Assembly (NCBI GenBank): GCA_037976565.1
Contig: CP137682.1
Location: 5,268,827-5,332,826 of the forward strand
Direction: 5' to 3'
Length of the DNA stretch: 64,000 bases
DNA from: Mesocentrotus franciscanus
Lineage: Eukaryota > Echinodermata > Echinoidea > Camarodonta > Strongylocentrotidae
Made by a program: the position numbers and the translations under genes. Below are positions 55,401-64,000 of this stretch, one piece after another. The notes beneath the pieces are model-generated. The model saw only the letters and a program-made list of their open reading frames with translations, did no database searches and was not told where the DNA came from. Position 1 is the first letter of the stretch; every line of letters begins with the position of its first letter.

Positions 55401-58400
55401 ACGATCTGATTAGATTTTGGAGTACGTAGGTCAAAGGTCACAGGTCACAGAGGTCAACTTATGAAATTCCTTGTATTGAGTTTGTTAGCGCGATATCTCA
55501 AGAACCATTTGAGATTTAAACTTCAAACTTAAGGATAGTATGTATCACCATAGGAAGACGATCTGATTAGATTTTGGAGCACGTATGTCAAAGGTCAAGG
55601 GTCACAGAGGTCAACTTATGAAATTCCATACATTGAGATTGTTATCATGATATCTCAAGAACCACTGGAGATTTAAACTTCAAACTTAGTGATAGTGTGT
55701 ATCACTATAGGAAAACAATCTGATTATATTTTGGAGCACGTAGGTCAAAGGTCAAGGGTCATAGAGGTCAACTTATGAAATTCCATACATTGAGATTGTT
55801 ATCATGATATCTCAAGAACCACTGGAGATGTAAAAACTTCAAACTTAAGGATAGTATGTATCACCATAGGAAGACGATCTGATTAGATTTTGGAGCACGT
55901 AGGCCAAAGGTCAAGGGTCACAGAGGTCAACTTATGAAATTCCATACATTGAGATTGTTATCATAATATCTCAAGAACCACTGGAGATTTAAACTTCAAA
56001 CTTAATGATAGTGTGTATCACCATAGGAAGACAATCTGATTAGATTTTGGAGCACGTAGGTCAAAGGTCAAGGGTCACAGAGGTCAACTTATGAAATTCC
56101 ATACATTGAGATCGTTATCGCGATATCTCAAGAACCACTGGAGAATTTTCACTTCAAACTTAATGATAGTATGTATCACCATAGGAAGACGATCTGTTTA
56201 GATTTTGGAGCATGTAGGTCAAGGGTCACAGAGGTCAACTTGTGAAATTCCATGTCTTCAGCTCGTTTAATATGACTTTACATTTGATATTCGATATGAT
56301 GTAATTTTAATGGAATTTCTGAAAGGATTATGCTTTTATTGCAAGACTTTTCGCCTGTAGAGTATGACGTCACTCGGTGTTGAGGCTGGTGTTGAGCTAT
56401 CGATAACGCGATCGGTATCGTCCTTCTAAACTGACCGTCGGTGTTGGAGCTCGGTTTAGCAGCCTTTCCATGCTCTCAACACCAACACCAACACCGAACA
56501 CCGTACTTGAAATCACTCAATGTCTTATGGGTACACAGTTCATGAGAAAAAGCAAAAGGCACTGACAATTGAATTTCATATGCAGCGCATGTCATTCTTT
56601 AAAAAAAAATCAAATGAAAACGAGCTTTAATTCTTTATAATGGCAATACATGGTTACTTTTTTATGCCTCCGCTACAAAGTAGCCGGGGATTATGTTTTC
56701 TGGTTGTCAGTCCGTGCGTACATACGTGCGTGCGCACGCACGTCTGTGCGTCGTCCCGTTCTCGTGATCGCGTTATCTCAAGAACCAATTGATGGATTAC
56801 CGCCAAACTCAGGTCATGTATGTATCTTGCAGAGCTAATGAACTGATTAGATTTTGGGGTCACGAGGTCAAAGGTCACAGGGTCCATTATGTATGCAAAA
56901 ATAGCTTGTGATCGCGTTATCTCAACCGATTGATGGATTACCGCCAAACTTGGGTCCTGTATGTATCTTGCAGAGCCAATGAACTGATTAGATTTTGGGG
57001 TCACAAGGTCAAAGGTCACAGGGCTCATTATGTATGCAAAAATAGCTCGTGATCGCGTTATCTCAAGAACCGATTGATGGATTACCGCCAAACTTGGGTC
57101 ATGTATGTATCTTGCAGAGCTAATGAACTGATTAGATTTTGGGGTCACGAGGTCAAAGGTCACAGGGCTCGTTATGTATGCAAAATAGCTTGTGATCACG
57201 TTATTTCAAGAACCGATTGATGGATTACCGCCAAACTTGGGTCATGTATGTATCTTGCAGAGTCAATGAACTGATTAGAATTGGGGTCACGAGGTCAAAG
57301 GTCACAGGGCTCATTATGTATCCTAAAATAGCTCGTGATCGTGTTATCATTAGAACCAACAGATGGATTACAATCAAACTTGAATTTTAAAAATTGCTTC
57401 CATTTTGGTTTGTAAAATTGCTCTATGGCGGAGGCATTTTTCGACTGCGCGCAGTTGAAGTTCCATCTAGTTTTTAATGTCTTATATCATCTTTTCACCG
57501 ATCATCTCTTGTAAACAGAATGTTCATTTGGACAAGGGCAGTTTGACCAAGTACCAGTCCACCTGCCAGTCTGTACCTGAGCAACATCTTCACCCGTCGG
57601 CCCTCAATTTCAACATGGTCTGCCTGGCTGAGGGTAGCCTTGTTCATGCCAGCTTCCTGGGAATACAAAGAAAGGTAAGAATGGGGTGTGTTTGCCCAGT
57701 GCTTTGAAGCAGTGTCCTTGGAAAAGGTTTTTTTTCAGATGGGGCAGTCTTGTTCATGCCAACTTACTCAGAAGACATAGGAAGGTCAGAAGAGAAATGG
57801 GTTAGCTCAGGGATTAGAATCAAAGCGTTAGCACTTGTTGGTTGGTTCCAGGTTTACAATCAATTCATAGGGTAGCCTTTTGGGGATACAAAGGAAAGTA
57901 AGAAGGGATATGTTGGCTTAGCATTAGAAGGAATGGTTAGGGCTTATAGCTGTTGGTCTTATACTTTACATATGAGCATATGTAGATAAGCATTCTTAGC
58001 ACCTGGGGGGTGTTTCACAAAGATCCTAAGTCGAACTTAACTCTAAGTTGGACTTAAAAATTATGGAGAGCCATTCGTAGCCTTGAAATAAAATATATTC
58101 ATAAGCAAAAATTCAAGTATTTTAGACTTTTCATAAATTCCACATCAAGAACATGAATTGATAATAGAAAATATGAATGATTTGAATCAACATTTTATGC
58201 CTTTTAAAATAACTTTTACAAAATATTTTCAAAGATGCTAACGGCTTTCCATAATTTTTAAGTCCAACTTAGAGATAAGTTCAACTTAGGATCTTTGTGA
58301 AACACCCCCCTGGGCTATCAATGCTTTCATGCAAGAGATATTCCTGTTTTGCTTTCAGGTGTTAAAAATTGTTTCTCTAAAGTTCAGGTTGATTCTATGA

Positions 58401-61400
58401 CACATATTTGTTCAGTAATCGTATCTTGTAAATAGCATGTTCATTTCGACGAGAGCTTTTCAACTGTCATTCTGTTTCTGAGCAGAAGTATCATTTAAAT
58501 AACCAATAATTCATTTGCAGCAAATATCCCAGCAAAAGTAACCGATTTGACTTAACAAATGGTCCAAATATTAATGGAATGAACATAATTCGGTAAGCCA
58601 TACACAAATGATGCAGGAATGAAGATTTTAAACATTTTGTTCTTTCCCTCAAGCGCGATGGCTCAGTGGGAGAGCAGTGCTCTCGTAACTCATTACCAAG
58701 TCCCTCAAAGAGGACTTAAATACGTCAGTCCCCTGGCTTTTTATTTACAAGCACACACATGCTTTCTTAGCAGTCTGGTAAAACAAATAAAGCCAGCATG
58801 TTCATGTTATTGTACTATTTCTTCCTGTCATTCTCTACAGATCCTGGCCGACATGTGCAACCAGGGCCCCACCCTCCTCAGAGAGCCACGCCCATTTTAC
58901 ATGCGATGCTGGAATGCCCACCTCATACCCAGACGAAACTTTGCAGAACATATGCCAAGTAACACCAGTCAGGTTAGGTCTTATCCAGTTACTACCTTTT
59001 TTCTTTTCATTTTTCTTGACCTTGTACAACCTCTAAATGACTGCAGTATAGTTTCCACAAAAAGCAGCGCTAACTTTCATTAATGAATAATGATAGTCAC
59101 AATACTAAGATGGCCATATTTAACCAGGGTAGGCTCAAGAGTATGAGTACTGTCGGTCCTGCAACTCTCAATTTCTAAGATACCTTCATGATGATAAAAG
59201 GAGAAGTTTAAATGAGCAATAGCTTAGTTCAATAATAAAAGTTGAAATTAAATAAACCTCTCCTCTATGCACCTTAAGCCGCCCTGAATCCAGTGTTTAG
59301 GTCTGATGAGACAAAAGATTAAGGTACGTGTATATTTGCTATGAATGATTCCTTGCAATCCAAGATATTGATAATGGAGGTCTTCTTACATATTTTTGTG
59401 TAGGATTTTTGACATATAAATCAACATATTAGGGCTTTACTCATGAAATGTTTGTAAGGTATTCCTTCTTTACAAATTGAGGCTGTTGGTATTCCATCAC
59501 ATTCCATGTTGGTCATTTATAATCAGGTCCAACAACGAGAGGCTCTTCTCACGCTAGCCCTTGAGCACAATCAGCTTGGGTTCCTGGTTGCCTGCATATC
59601 AAGCTGGAGTCAAGGAGGTATGTTATGTTTGTATTTGAGTTGATGTTATATTAATTAGTTCAATTGTAGCCTTAGAGCATGGTCAGCAAGGATTTCTTGT
59701 TGCCCGTGCATCTAGCTTGCGTCAAGTCACTAAGTTCAGTTTGTATTTGATTTGATGTTATAATGATGACTCGAACCTCTCTGTAGAATTAGAGCATAGT
59801 CAGCAAGGCTTTTTTCTTGCCTGCATACCTAGCTCAAGTCAAGGGGGTGAGTTGTCTTGGTATCTGACTTAATGTTCAGTTGAACCACAGCATAGCCTTA
59901 GAGCATAGTCAGTTAGGCCTTCTTGTTGCCTGCATAAGTAGCTCAGGTCAAGGTGGTGAGTTTTCTTGGTATCTGACTTAATGTTCAGTTGAACCACACC
60001 TAGCCTTAGAGCGTAGTCAGCAAGGCTTTCTTGTTGCCTGCATACCTAGCTGGAGTATTATCCGTTTTCTTTTCTCTGCTTTTTTTCTTCAGACTTTACT
60101 TCTGGTATGAATCTACGTTCAATCTTGGAATGGGCGTGGGGTAAGGTGGCCAACATCAAACAGACTGTGGATGAAATATGTGAGTATAAGATAGACAGGT
60201 TCTATAACCATTTCTTTCCTATTGACAGGTGGTCTTTATTAGAAGGTTCGCCTTTGAGGTGAGGTAAATGGGTAGGAAGAAATTCCTTGAATGCTTGACT
60301 GCATTTTCATTGTAGCTCTGCTAAAGCAGGGGGTAATTATAGGATTGCAGGGCCCTCAGGGAGAACAGTATTAATACTAATGAGAATACTCTGGGTAAAC
60401 AAGGCATGTCATTATTTTTATTATAATTATTGATTATTTAATTACCATTTAGATGTTCCAAGTAAACTCAAACCCAAAGGATATAATCATTACCATTTTT
60501 TGTATCAGGTGTGCCTCTGTATGATGGCTACGGGACAACCATAGACTCTCAGACTTACAAGCTGCTCAAGACATGCTCCACTCAGCTACGTCACATGGTA
60601 GATCTCTTCCAGGCTCTTCTTGACCAGTCAGGGTCCACAACAGATCAAGGTGAACTCTCCATCCCACATGTTTCCCCTGTGGGTCTTGGTCTGTCTCAAT
60701 TCTATGTTTTTGTTTCAATTGCTCATATATGTGAAGAGCCACACAAACTGATATGGATGGGACTAAGTATGCCCATTGGCACTTATTTCAGAGTACTTGC
60801 CTCAGTTTTAATTTCCAATAGCTACTCCAAATTATAGGTGCACAGTTATCCTAGATATTCACCATCATGCTATACCTCAGATATTCCACATTCCATGTGT
60901 TCTAGATCAGTTAGCATGTAAATAGATCAAAATCTAGCAAAATTTCTACTCCAGCAATACACCAATACAACATGCACCAGCGACCAACATGTTTTTAATA
61001 ATTTCAGTTTAAGTTTTTTGTTGAGTTATCATACTTAAGTGTTGGCCCCCCTACATGGAATTACTTATGAAGGCGCATTCACATATGACATTGTAAACCA
61101 CATTGGTGTATTTGTTGATGACATTAGTGTAGTATCCTTTGACTTTAATATGTGGATCTTACAACACAAGTGTAGTGAGTATGTGTAGGAACTTCTTGTT
61201 TTTTGAATATTTTTTAATCCCCACTTGTTATTCATTTATATGTAAAGAAAAAAAAGCAATTTCTGTGTCATTTGTGAATGAGCCATAACATATGTGATCT
61301 TTATATTATATTGACTGGGCTTGAGGGGTACATCAGAAATATTGACCAAGCTAAGATTATATTGCCCCGAGTCGAAGAAGGGCAATATGGTCTTAGCGCG

Positions 61401-63181
61401 GTCAATATGTCTGATGTACCCCAAAAGCCCTGTCAATATAATTATTGTTACCTATACAAGGCATTTTTTAACAAATGATATACAACTTTGGTATCAAGCA
61501 TGATTTTTACTCACCATGTATGCATGTATTTCCCTTACTCTTGTCCAGAGATGAAAATGTATGAAAATGTAATTGTGACGTAAATTGTTACCGATACACA
61601 ATACTGCGCGTATGCACTTTAATAAATGCGCACTGACAAGAAAGAGTGGAATATGGCAGAATGTTGCCCTCTGTTTTAGTACAGTGGTCTACGGGGAAAA
61701 CCCGGAAGAGGGCAATATGGCAAATGTTGCCCGCTCCGGTTTCGTATTCGGAGTGGCGTGCAAAATACGACTTTTTATTTTACAGCTAAAATGCCTTGTA
61801 TGGGTAACAATGTACTATGTTTGCTCTTGAAAGTATATGTCAATGAATCATTTTCACCAACCACAATTTCTCTGATCCATGTCTATCTTCTTCCCTGTTG
61901 AATGCTTGTAGGTGTTAAAGATTTGGAGACCAAGTTGGGCGTGGTCACTTTGCTGTCTCAGCACCTTCAGATGGTGTTATGGTTCACCCATAGTGGTCTA
62001 CTACCAGAATGCGCAGGTATGTTACAAACAAAAGAATTATGTAGATGATGATGATGGTGATGATGATGAAGATGATGGTGATGACGATGATGATCAAGTT
62101 GATGATGATGATTATGAAGTTGGTGATGCTGTAAATGATGGTGGTTTGTGATGATGGTAATAGTGATGGTGATGGTTTTGATGATAATTATTATTATTGT
62201 GATCATAATCATTATGATAAAGATGATGTTGATGGAGATGATTATGATGACAATGATTATGATGACGATGATTGAGAAGAAGATGATGATGATGATAATG
62301 ATGATAGTTTTGATAATGATTTTTATTATTGATCAAATTCATTTATAAGATTATGATGATGTTTTTTATGACAATAGTGATGTAGATGATGATTTTTAAT
62401 GATGAAAGGATGTAGATGATGATAATACCTGCAAATTTAGATATTTGCATATTTAATGGCTGAGATTTGCAAACCTGTCATGCCCCTGCAATAGCCAATG
62501 TCACTAAATCCAAGATGGTGACCACCTATAAATTGATCTTCAGAGTATTTTGAATGTTCTATTTCAGATGATCTGGGTTCACCCCTACATGGCCAGTTCT
62601 GCTACCCATCATCTCTCCTACGCCAAACCTATGCCCAGCGAAGAGCTGAGCTTTCTAGAATGTGCAGGTACAATCTTACAGAATATCTGTTTTACATAAA
62701 ACATTAGATTGAAAAGAAGAAAAATGTTTTTTCCTCTTTAATGTCAAATTTGCTTTATTTTACTGTGATGAGTCAAGAGAAAAAGAAAATGGTTGAATAT
62801 ATAGAAGTAACCATCTGATGAATAAGATTCATCCAGTACCGTAAAAGTGAGTTACAAATCAATAAAGGAAAGTAGATGTACTTCCTGTTTCACTGCATTT
62901 TGCCAGTTCCTACTGGCTTCTTCAAGTGATCTGATTCCCTATCTAGGAGACCCCATCAGAATCAGACTGCCTAAAAAAGTTGATCTCCTTTCTGTGATTG
63001 ATTTATACTGTACATTACTCTTAAGAAATCATGTTGTGTTGTTTTGACCAATAGGCACAGTGGAAACAGCGACATCATGCTGATTGATGGTCTGGTATCA
63101 GAGGCGGGGCCAGCACTCACCTCTCTCTGGGATCGGAAGGAACAAGGGGGTACAGGGACGTACCCTCCTCCAAGCCTACAT
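46467..63181 (+). CDS. AHCTF1: ELYS / AT-hook containing transcription factor 1 (3' part outside window)
   Basis: ELYS (MEL-28) binds chromatin and recruits the Nup107-160 complex to seed nuclear pores after mitosis. Exons: 46467-46587, 47099-47352, 48755-49028, 50386-50566, 51448-51573, 51808-51895, 52642-52807, 53619-53760, 54364-54451, 57519-57674, 58841-58972, 59527-59617, 60093-60179, 60509-60649, 61912-62016, 62568-62667, 63055-63181. All phases agree: 793 codons, with more beyond the window (human protein about 2266 residues). Exons 1-9 (480 residues) form the N-terminal beta-propeller: FQLWRLADTS, FAYQEPEDDPQNFCYLW, ALFDLDRYYQAQMP. Later exons start the helical domain: SILEWAWGKV, CVPLYDGYGT, MVLWFTHSGLLPE, IMLIDGLVSE, GGTGTYPPPSLH; each has a clear human ELYS counterpart. 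The AT hooks would lie off the right edge. The start ATG has a good context (AAAGATGG) and an upstream in-frame TGA. Confidence 0.95.
47626..47822. mobile_element. ~195-bp TIR repeat, copy 2
   Basis: Partner of 33100-33298, sharing AGCGGTGCCCGTTGGTCCCC and CTCCTGGCCAAACTAGTGCA. It lies in AHCTF1 intron 2. Confidence 0.75.
48138..48682. mobile_element. TIR element (GGGCCAGTATTCAA ends) with a SINE body inside
   Basis: Left GGGCCAGTATTCAATTTGAT and right GTATTGAATTGAAAACCGGCCC are inverted. Further inverted pairs (AAGTAAAACTTTTACTTAG) lie inside. Around 48400-48540 it contains a SINE body (GGAAGGAATTCCTTGAATGC, GCGCTATATAAGAAACC, then an ATT tail), inserted later. Confidence 0.65.
49029..50385. 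other. AHCTF1 intron 3, nothing recognised
   Basis: T-rich unique-looking intron that ends in a long pyrimidine tract before the acceptor TTTTTCTTAG. Confidence 0.5.
51175..51394 (+). pseudogene. Two decayed upstream copies of AHCTF1 exon 51448-51573
   Basis: The nearer copy (51332-51394) has an intact-looking acceptor TTTTTCTGCAG, then GTACAGTGGTACC, CCACCCATCACCTGT, TTTGCCTCTTAGGAACC. These match exon GTATAGTGGTCC, CCACCCATCACCTGT, TTTGCCTACCAGGAACC, but the copy has frame-breaking gaps. A more decayed copy (51175-51207) keeps CATCACACACTTTGCATACCAG. Intron sequence just upstream (ATTATTATGAT / ACTATTATGCTTATGAT) is copied too. Confidence 0.85.
51958..52250. repeat. (TTC)n microsatellite, about 290 bp
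   Basis: A nearly pure TTC/CTT run, then TTCCTC units, in the AHCTF1 intron just after exon 51808-51895. GAA/TTC tracts of this length can form triplex or sticky DNA; whether it affects transcription here is unknown. Poly-Ser and poly-Leu frames across it are artefacts. Confidence 0.95.
52858..53618. repeat. AHCTF1 intron with a 17-bp tandem repeat
   Basis: Four perfect units of TTTGACTTGACCTTTAT at 53143-53210. Otherwise nothing recognised up to the acceptor at 53618. Confidence 0.8.
54118..54275 (+). mobile_element. SINE-body fragment with ATT tail
   Basis: TGGGTAACTGGCAGGAATTA, GAGCGCCATAATGGC, GCTCTATATAAGAAGCC, then (ATT)n. Same family as 21985-22110 and 48400-48540. Confidence 0.6.
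54589..54753. mobile_element. Palindromic element with CCTGG duplication
   Basis: CCTGG then GCCCCGTCTTACAAAGAGTT; the right end is AACTCTTTGTAAGACGGGGC then CCTGG. The TIRs match over the first 16 bases with no mismatch. The core has ATCAATCGCAA inverted repeats. Sister of 19716-19885. Confidence 0.85.
54770..55160 (-). mobile_element. tRNA-derived SINE (minus orientation)
   Basis: On the minus strand GGTCGTGGGTTTTAACCTTGG resembles a B-box region, followed by a CTCCACCAAGGTGCTAAATG body, GGTACCGGGTAGG and the ATACTCCCCAGGGAGTGGAG segment also seen at 20540-20570. GGTGCCTTGAGCATCCC lies in the adjoining 55100 block. Confidence 0.5.
55225..56270. repeat. Repeat element with a 157-bp tandem array carrying DR1 motifs
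   Basis: It opens with ATGCCTCCGCCACCGAAGGT and a GTCCGTACGTCC run. Six units follow, with landmarks (GATTAGATTTTGGAG) at 55408, 55565, 55722, 55881, 56038 and 56195. Each unit has ATATCTCAAGAACCA, GTATCACCATAGGAAGA, AGGTCAAAGGTCA and CAGAGGTCAACTTATGAAAT. It is related in design to 11095-12020 and 56660-57445, with a different unit length. Confidence 0.85.
56660..57445. repeat. Repeat element with a ~143-bp tandem array and inverted ends
   Basis: TTATGCCTCCGCTAC on the left and GGCGGAGGCATTTTT on the right are inverted ends. Four units (landmarks at 56845, 56986, 57130, 57273) contain GTGATCGCGTTATCTCAAGA, GGATTACCGCCAAACT, GTATGTATCTTGCAGAG and GAGGTCAAAGGTCACAGGG. A 181-residue minus-strand open frame (57199-56654) survives because spacings of 141 and 144 keep phase. 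Confidence 0.85.
57735..57915 (+). pseudogene. Two decayed copies of the 3' edge of AHCTF1 exon 57519-57674
   Basis: Copy A (57739-57800): TTTTTTTTCAG precedes GGGGCAGTCTTGTTCATGCC, AACTTACTCAGAAGACATAG, matching exon GGGTAGCCTTGTTCATGCC, AGCTTCCTGGGAATACAAAG. Copy B (57870-57912): GGGTAGCCTTTTGGGGATAC, AAAGGAAA then the intact donor GTAAGAAGGG, with the middle deleted. The parent ends AAAGAAAG|GTAAGAATGGG. Confidence 0.8.
58002..58313. mobile_element. Palindromic element with CCTGG duplication (GGGGTGTTTCAC family, intact copy)
   Basis: CCTGG (58002-58006) then GGGGTGTTTCACAAAGATCC; the right end is GGATCTTTGTGAAACACCCC then CCTGG (58309-58313). The 20-bp TIR is perfect, and further inverted pairs (AGTTGGACTTAAAAATTATG / CATAATTTTTAAGTCCAACT) extend it. 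No transposase. Confidence 0.9.
58421..58492 (+). pseudogene. Decayed copy of the 5' edge of AHCTF1 exon 57519-57674
   Basis: ATCTTGTAAATAGCATGTTC and ATTTCGACGAGAGC.TTT.. match the acceptor and exon start ATCTCTTGTAAACAGAATGT, TCATTTGGACAAGGGCAGTTT, ending near CTGTTTCTGAGCA / CTGTACCTGAGCA. Acceptor ACAG is now ATAG. The copied segment spans the intron/exon border, 0.9 kb downstream of the parent. Confidence 0.8.
58655..58700 (+). mobile_element. tRNA-like A-box segment, probable SINE head fragment
   Basis: GCGATGGCTCAGTGGGAGAG matches the 5' half of a tRNA including the A box (TGGCTCAGTGG). No B box or matching acceptor stem follows, so it is not a functional tRNA gene. Confidence 0.5.
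59669..60058 (+). pseudogene. Four tandem copies of the 3' edge of AHCTF1 exon 59527-59617
   Basis: The parent reads TTGAGCACAATCAGCTTGGG, TTCCTGGTTGCCTGCATATC, AAGCTGGAGTCAAGGAG|GTA. Copies at about 59669-59730, 59788-59850, 59893-59960 and 60001-60058 read TTAGAGCATAGTCAGCAAGG, TT.CTTG(T)TGCCTGCATA.C and AGCT..AGTCAAG.., at 108-117 bp spacing. The third copy has CTCTCTGTAG before it and GGGGTGAGTT after it; the fourth keeps GGTGAGTT. All have in-frame stops relative to the parent. Confidence 0.9.
60260..60420 (+). mobile_element. SINE-body fragment
   Basis: AAATGGGTAGGAAGAAATTC, CTTGAATGC, TAGCTCTGCTAAAGCAGGG and GGTAATTATAGG follow the SINE body at 54118-54275. Confidence 0.5.
60650..61305. 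other. AHCTF1 intron, nothing recognised
   Basis: Unique-looking AT-rich intron. The ORF running on from exon 60509-60649 is simply unspliced read-through. Confidence 0.5.
61306..61442. repeat. Long hairpin (about 60-bp arms)
   Basis: TATATTGACTGGGCTTGAGG, GGTACATCAGAAATATTGAC and ATTGCCC on the left are matched in inverse by GGGCAATAT, GGTCAATATGTCTGATGTAC, CCCAAAAGCCCTGTCAATAT. The loop is about 15 bases. Overlapping frames on both strands resemble each other only because of the palindrome. Confidence 0.8.
62040..62420. repeat. (GAT)n-rich tract
   Basis: Imperfect GATGATGATGGTGATGAT-type sequence starting within 25 bases of the donor at 62017. Poly-Asp, poly-His and Met-rich frames across it are artefacts. 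Confidence 0.9.
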
Positions 63182-64000
63182 GTGAGTATAAGAACCACCC
63201 CAGCTAGTACAGATATGCAACAAAGAAAGCATGACCTGCAGAGGTGTTGTAAAACTACTTCAAGCTTATTAATTATGTTAGTATAATAATGGCTTTGATC
63301 CAGTACCAGAATTGTCAAATAAACTTCCAAATTTTATCAAAGCACCCACATTTTTAAAAACACTCTCTTTCAAACTTAAGTTGTTCCTATTGTTTCACTT
63401 TCGCTGATTACCTCAAATTTGTAGAGGTAATTCTTATTTTTTCTTCTTTTCATGATCAATATTATTGATTTTCGTTGTGATATGCTATGTACAAGAATAT
63501 CATCAAAGATTACAGGCATAGCTGATGGTTACTTTAAGACCGAAAACATCACGTGCACAAAAGTTGAGCGAATTATGCTAATGATCCAGGGGGGTGTTTC
63601 ACAAAGACTAAGATTGACTTTAAGTTGGACTTACCTATGGCAGGCCGTTCATGCCACTGTTTGCTCTCACCATTATGATCTTTCGATATTATATTTTCCT
63701 TCAATAATGAATTATTCAAAATGTAAATTCTGTAGATTTGTGACCATGATTTGTACGTCCTTTGAGAGACCAATGCCAGTTAATGGTGAGAGCAAACAGT
63801 GGCATGTACGGCCTGCCATAGTTAAGTCCAAATTAAAGTCGATCTTAGTCTTTGTAAAACACCCCCCAGGCTCATGAACATTTAATGCAGTGAAGTAATT
63901 CAATCTAAGCACTGAATTTTTGCAATTCGTGAAAGTTTCTGATTTCTCATTGTTCAGCAACCTATTAAGTTTCATGCAGAAAAATAATTAATACTGAACA
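63182..64000 (+). other. AHCTF1 intron running off the window, with one CCAGG element
   Basis: After the donor GTGAGTATAAG at 63182 no further exon is recognised. The element at 63586-63870 occupies the middle. Confidence 0.5.
63586..63870. mobile_element. Palindromic element with CCAGG duplication (GGGGTGTTTCAC family)
   Basis: CCAGG (63586-63590) then GGGGTGTTTCACAAAGACTA; the right end is TAGTCTTTGTAAAACACCCC then CCAGG (63866-63870). Inverted arms extend about 80 bases and include ATGGCAGGCCGT / ACGGCCTGCCAT and CACTGTTTGCTCTCACCAT. Overlapping frames on both strands share a peptide because of the palindrome. Confidence 0.9.

Noticed and set aside
58655..58700. tRNA gene
   Set aside because: Only the 5' half with an A box is present; no B box, T arm or pairing acceptor stem.
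62040..62348. Asp-rich, His-rich and Met-rich frames
   Set aside because: Translation of the GAT repeat next to an AHCTF1 donor.
63452..63877. 141-codon plus frame and similar minus frames
   Set aside because: They lie across the 63586-63870 palindromic element; the peptides repeat on both strands because of the inverted arms.

Overview
This is a 64 kb piece of an intron-rich animal genome with three conserved protein-coding genes. The protein similarities are metazoan. The intron repeats (TACATGTA-rich DNA, short palindromic elements, GTCCGTCC/AGGTCAAAGGTCA tandem blocks, tRNA-derived SINEs with ATT tails) look like a marine deuterostome, most likely an echinoderm such as a sea urchin. That assignment is inference from repeat style, not from a database match.

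Layout. (1) 1-22596, + strand: EMC1, the largest subunit of the ER membrane protein complex. 22 exons can be read; only the signal-peptide end is missing off the left edge. (2) 22597-27480: the EMC1 3' region and a repeat-poor intergenic stretch, followed by tandem relics of the TRAIP last exon. (3) 27480-35749, - strand: TRAIP, a RING E3 ubiquitin ligase, complete in 10 coding exons (446 codons), with a possible non-coding first exon near 39.9 kb. (4) 36.3-45.8 kb: a transposon graveyard between the divergent TRAIP and AHCTF1 genes. It holds a nested palindromic complex, a 1.2 kb degenerate minisatellite and several long-TIR elements. (5) 46467-63181 and beyond, + strand: AHCTF1 (ELYS/MEL-28). 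17 coding exons give 793 codons, covering the beta-propeller and the start of the helical domain; the rest lies past the right edge. EMC1 and TRAIP converge; TRAIP and AHCTF1 diverge.

The genes are not an operon-like set. EMC1 acts in the ER membrane; TRAIP and ELYS act on chromatin (replisome ubiquitination; nuclear pore seeding). No bacterial features, rRNA, functional tRNA or CRISPR were seen.

The most interesting structure lies in the introns. (a) At least five short palindromic elements with several different TIRs are each flanked by an exact direct repeat of CCWGG, which points to a shared 5-bp target. (b) In all three genes, exon edges with their splice sites are partly duplicated nearby, once or in tandem. 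(c) Three tandem-repeat elements spread arrays of AGGTCAAAGGTCA (a nuclear-receptor DR1 sequence). (d) The AHCTF1 start codon is preceded by a chain of three overlapping mini-uORFs. (e) A PIF/Harbinger-like element with near-perfect TIRs and a TTA duplication carries a foreign-looking coding fragment.
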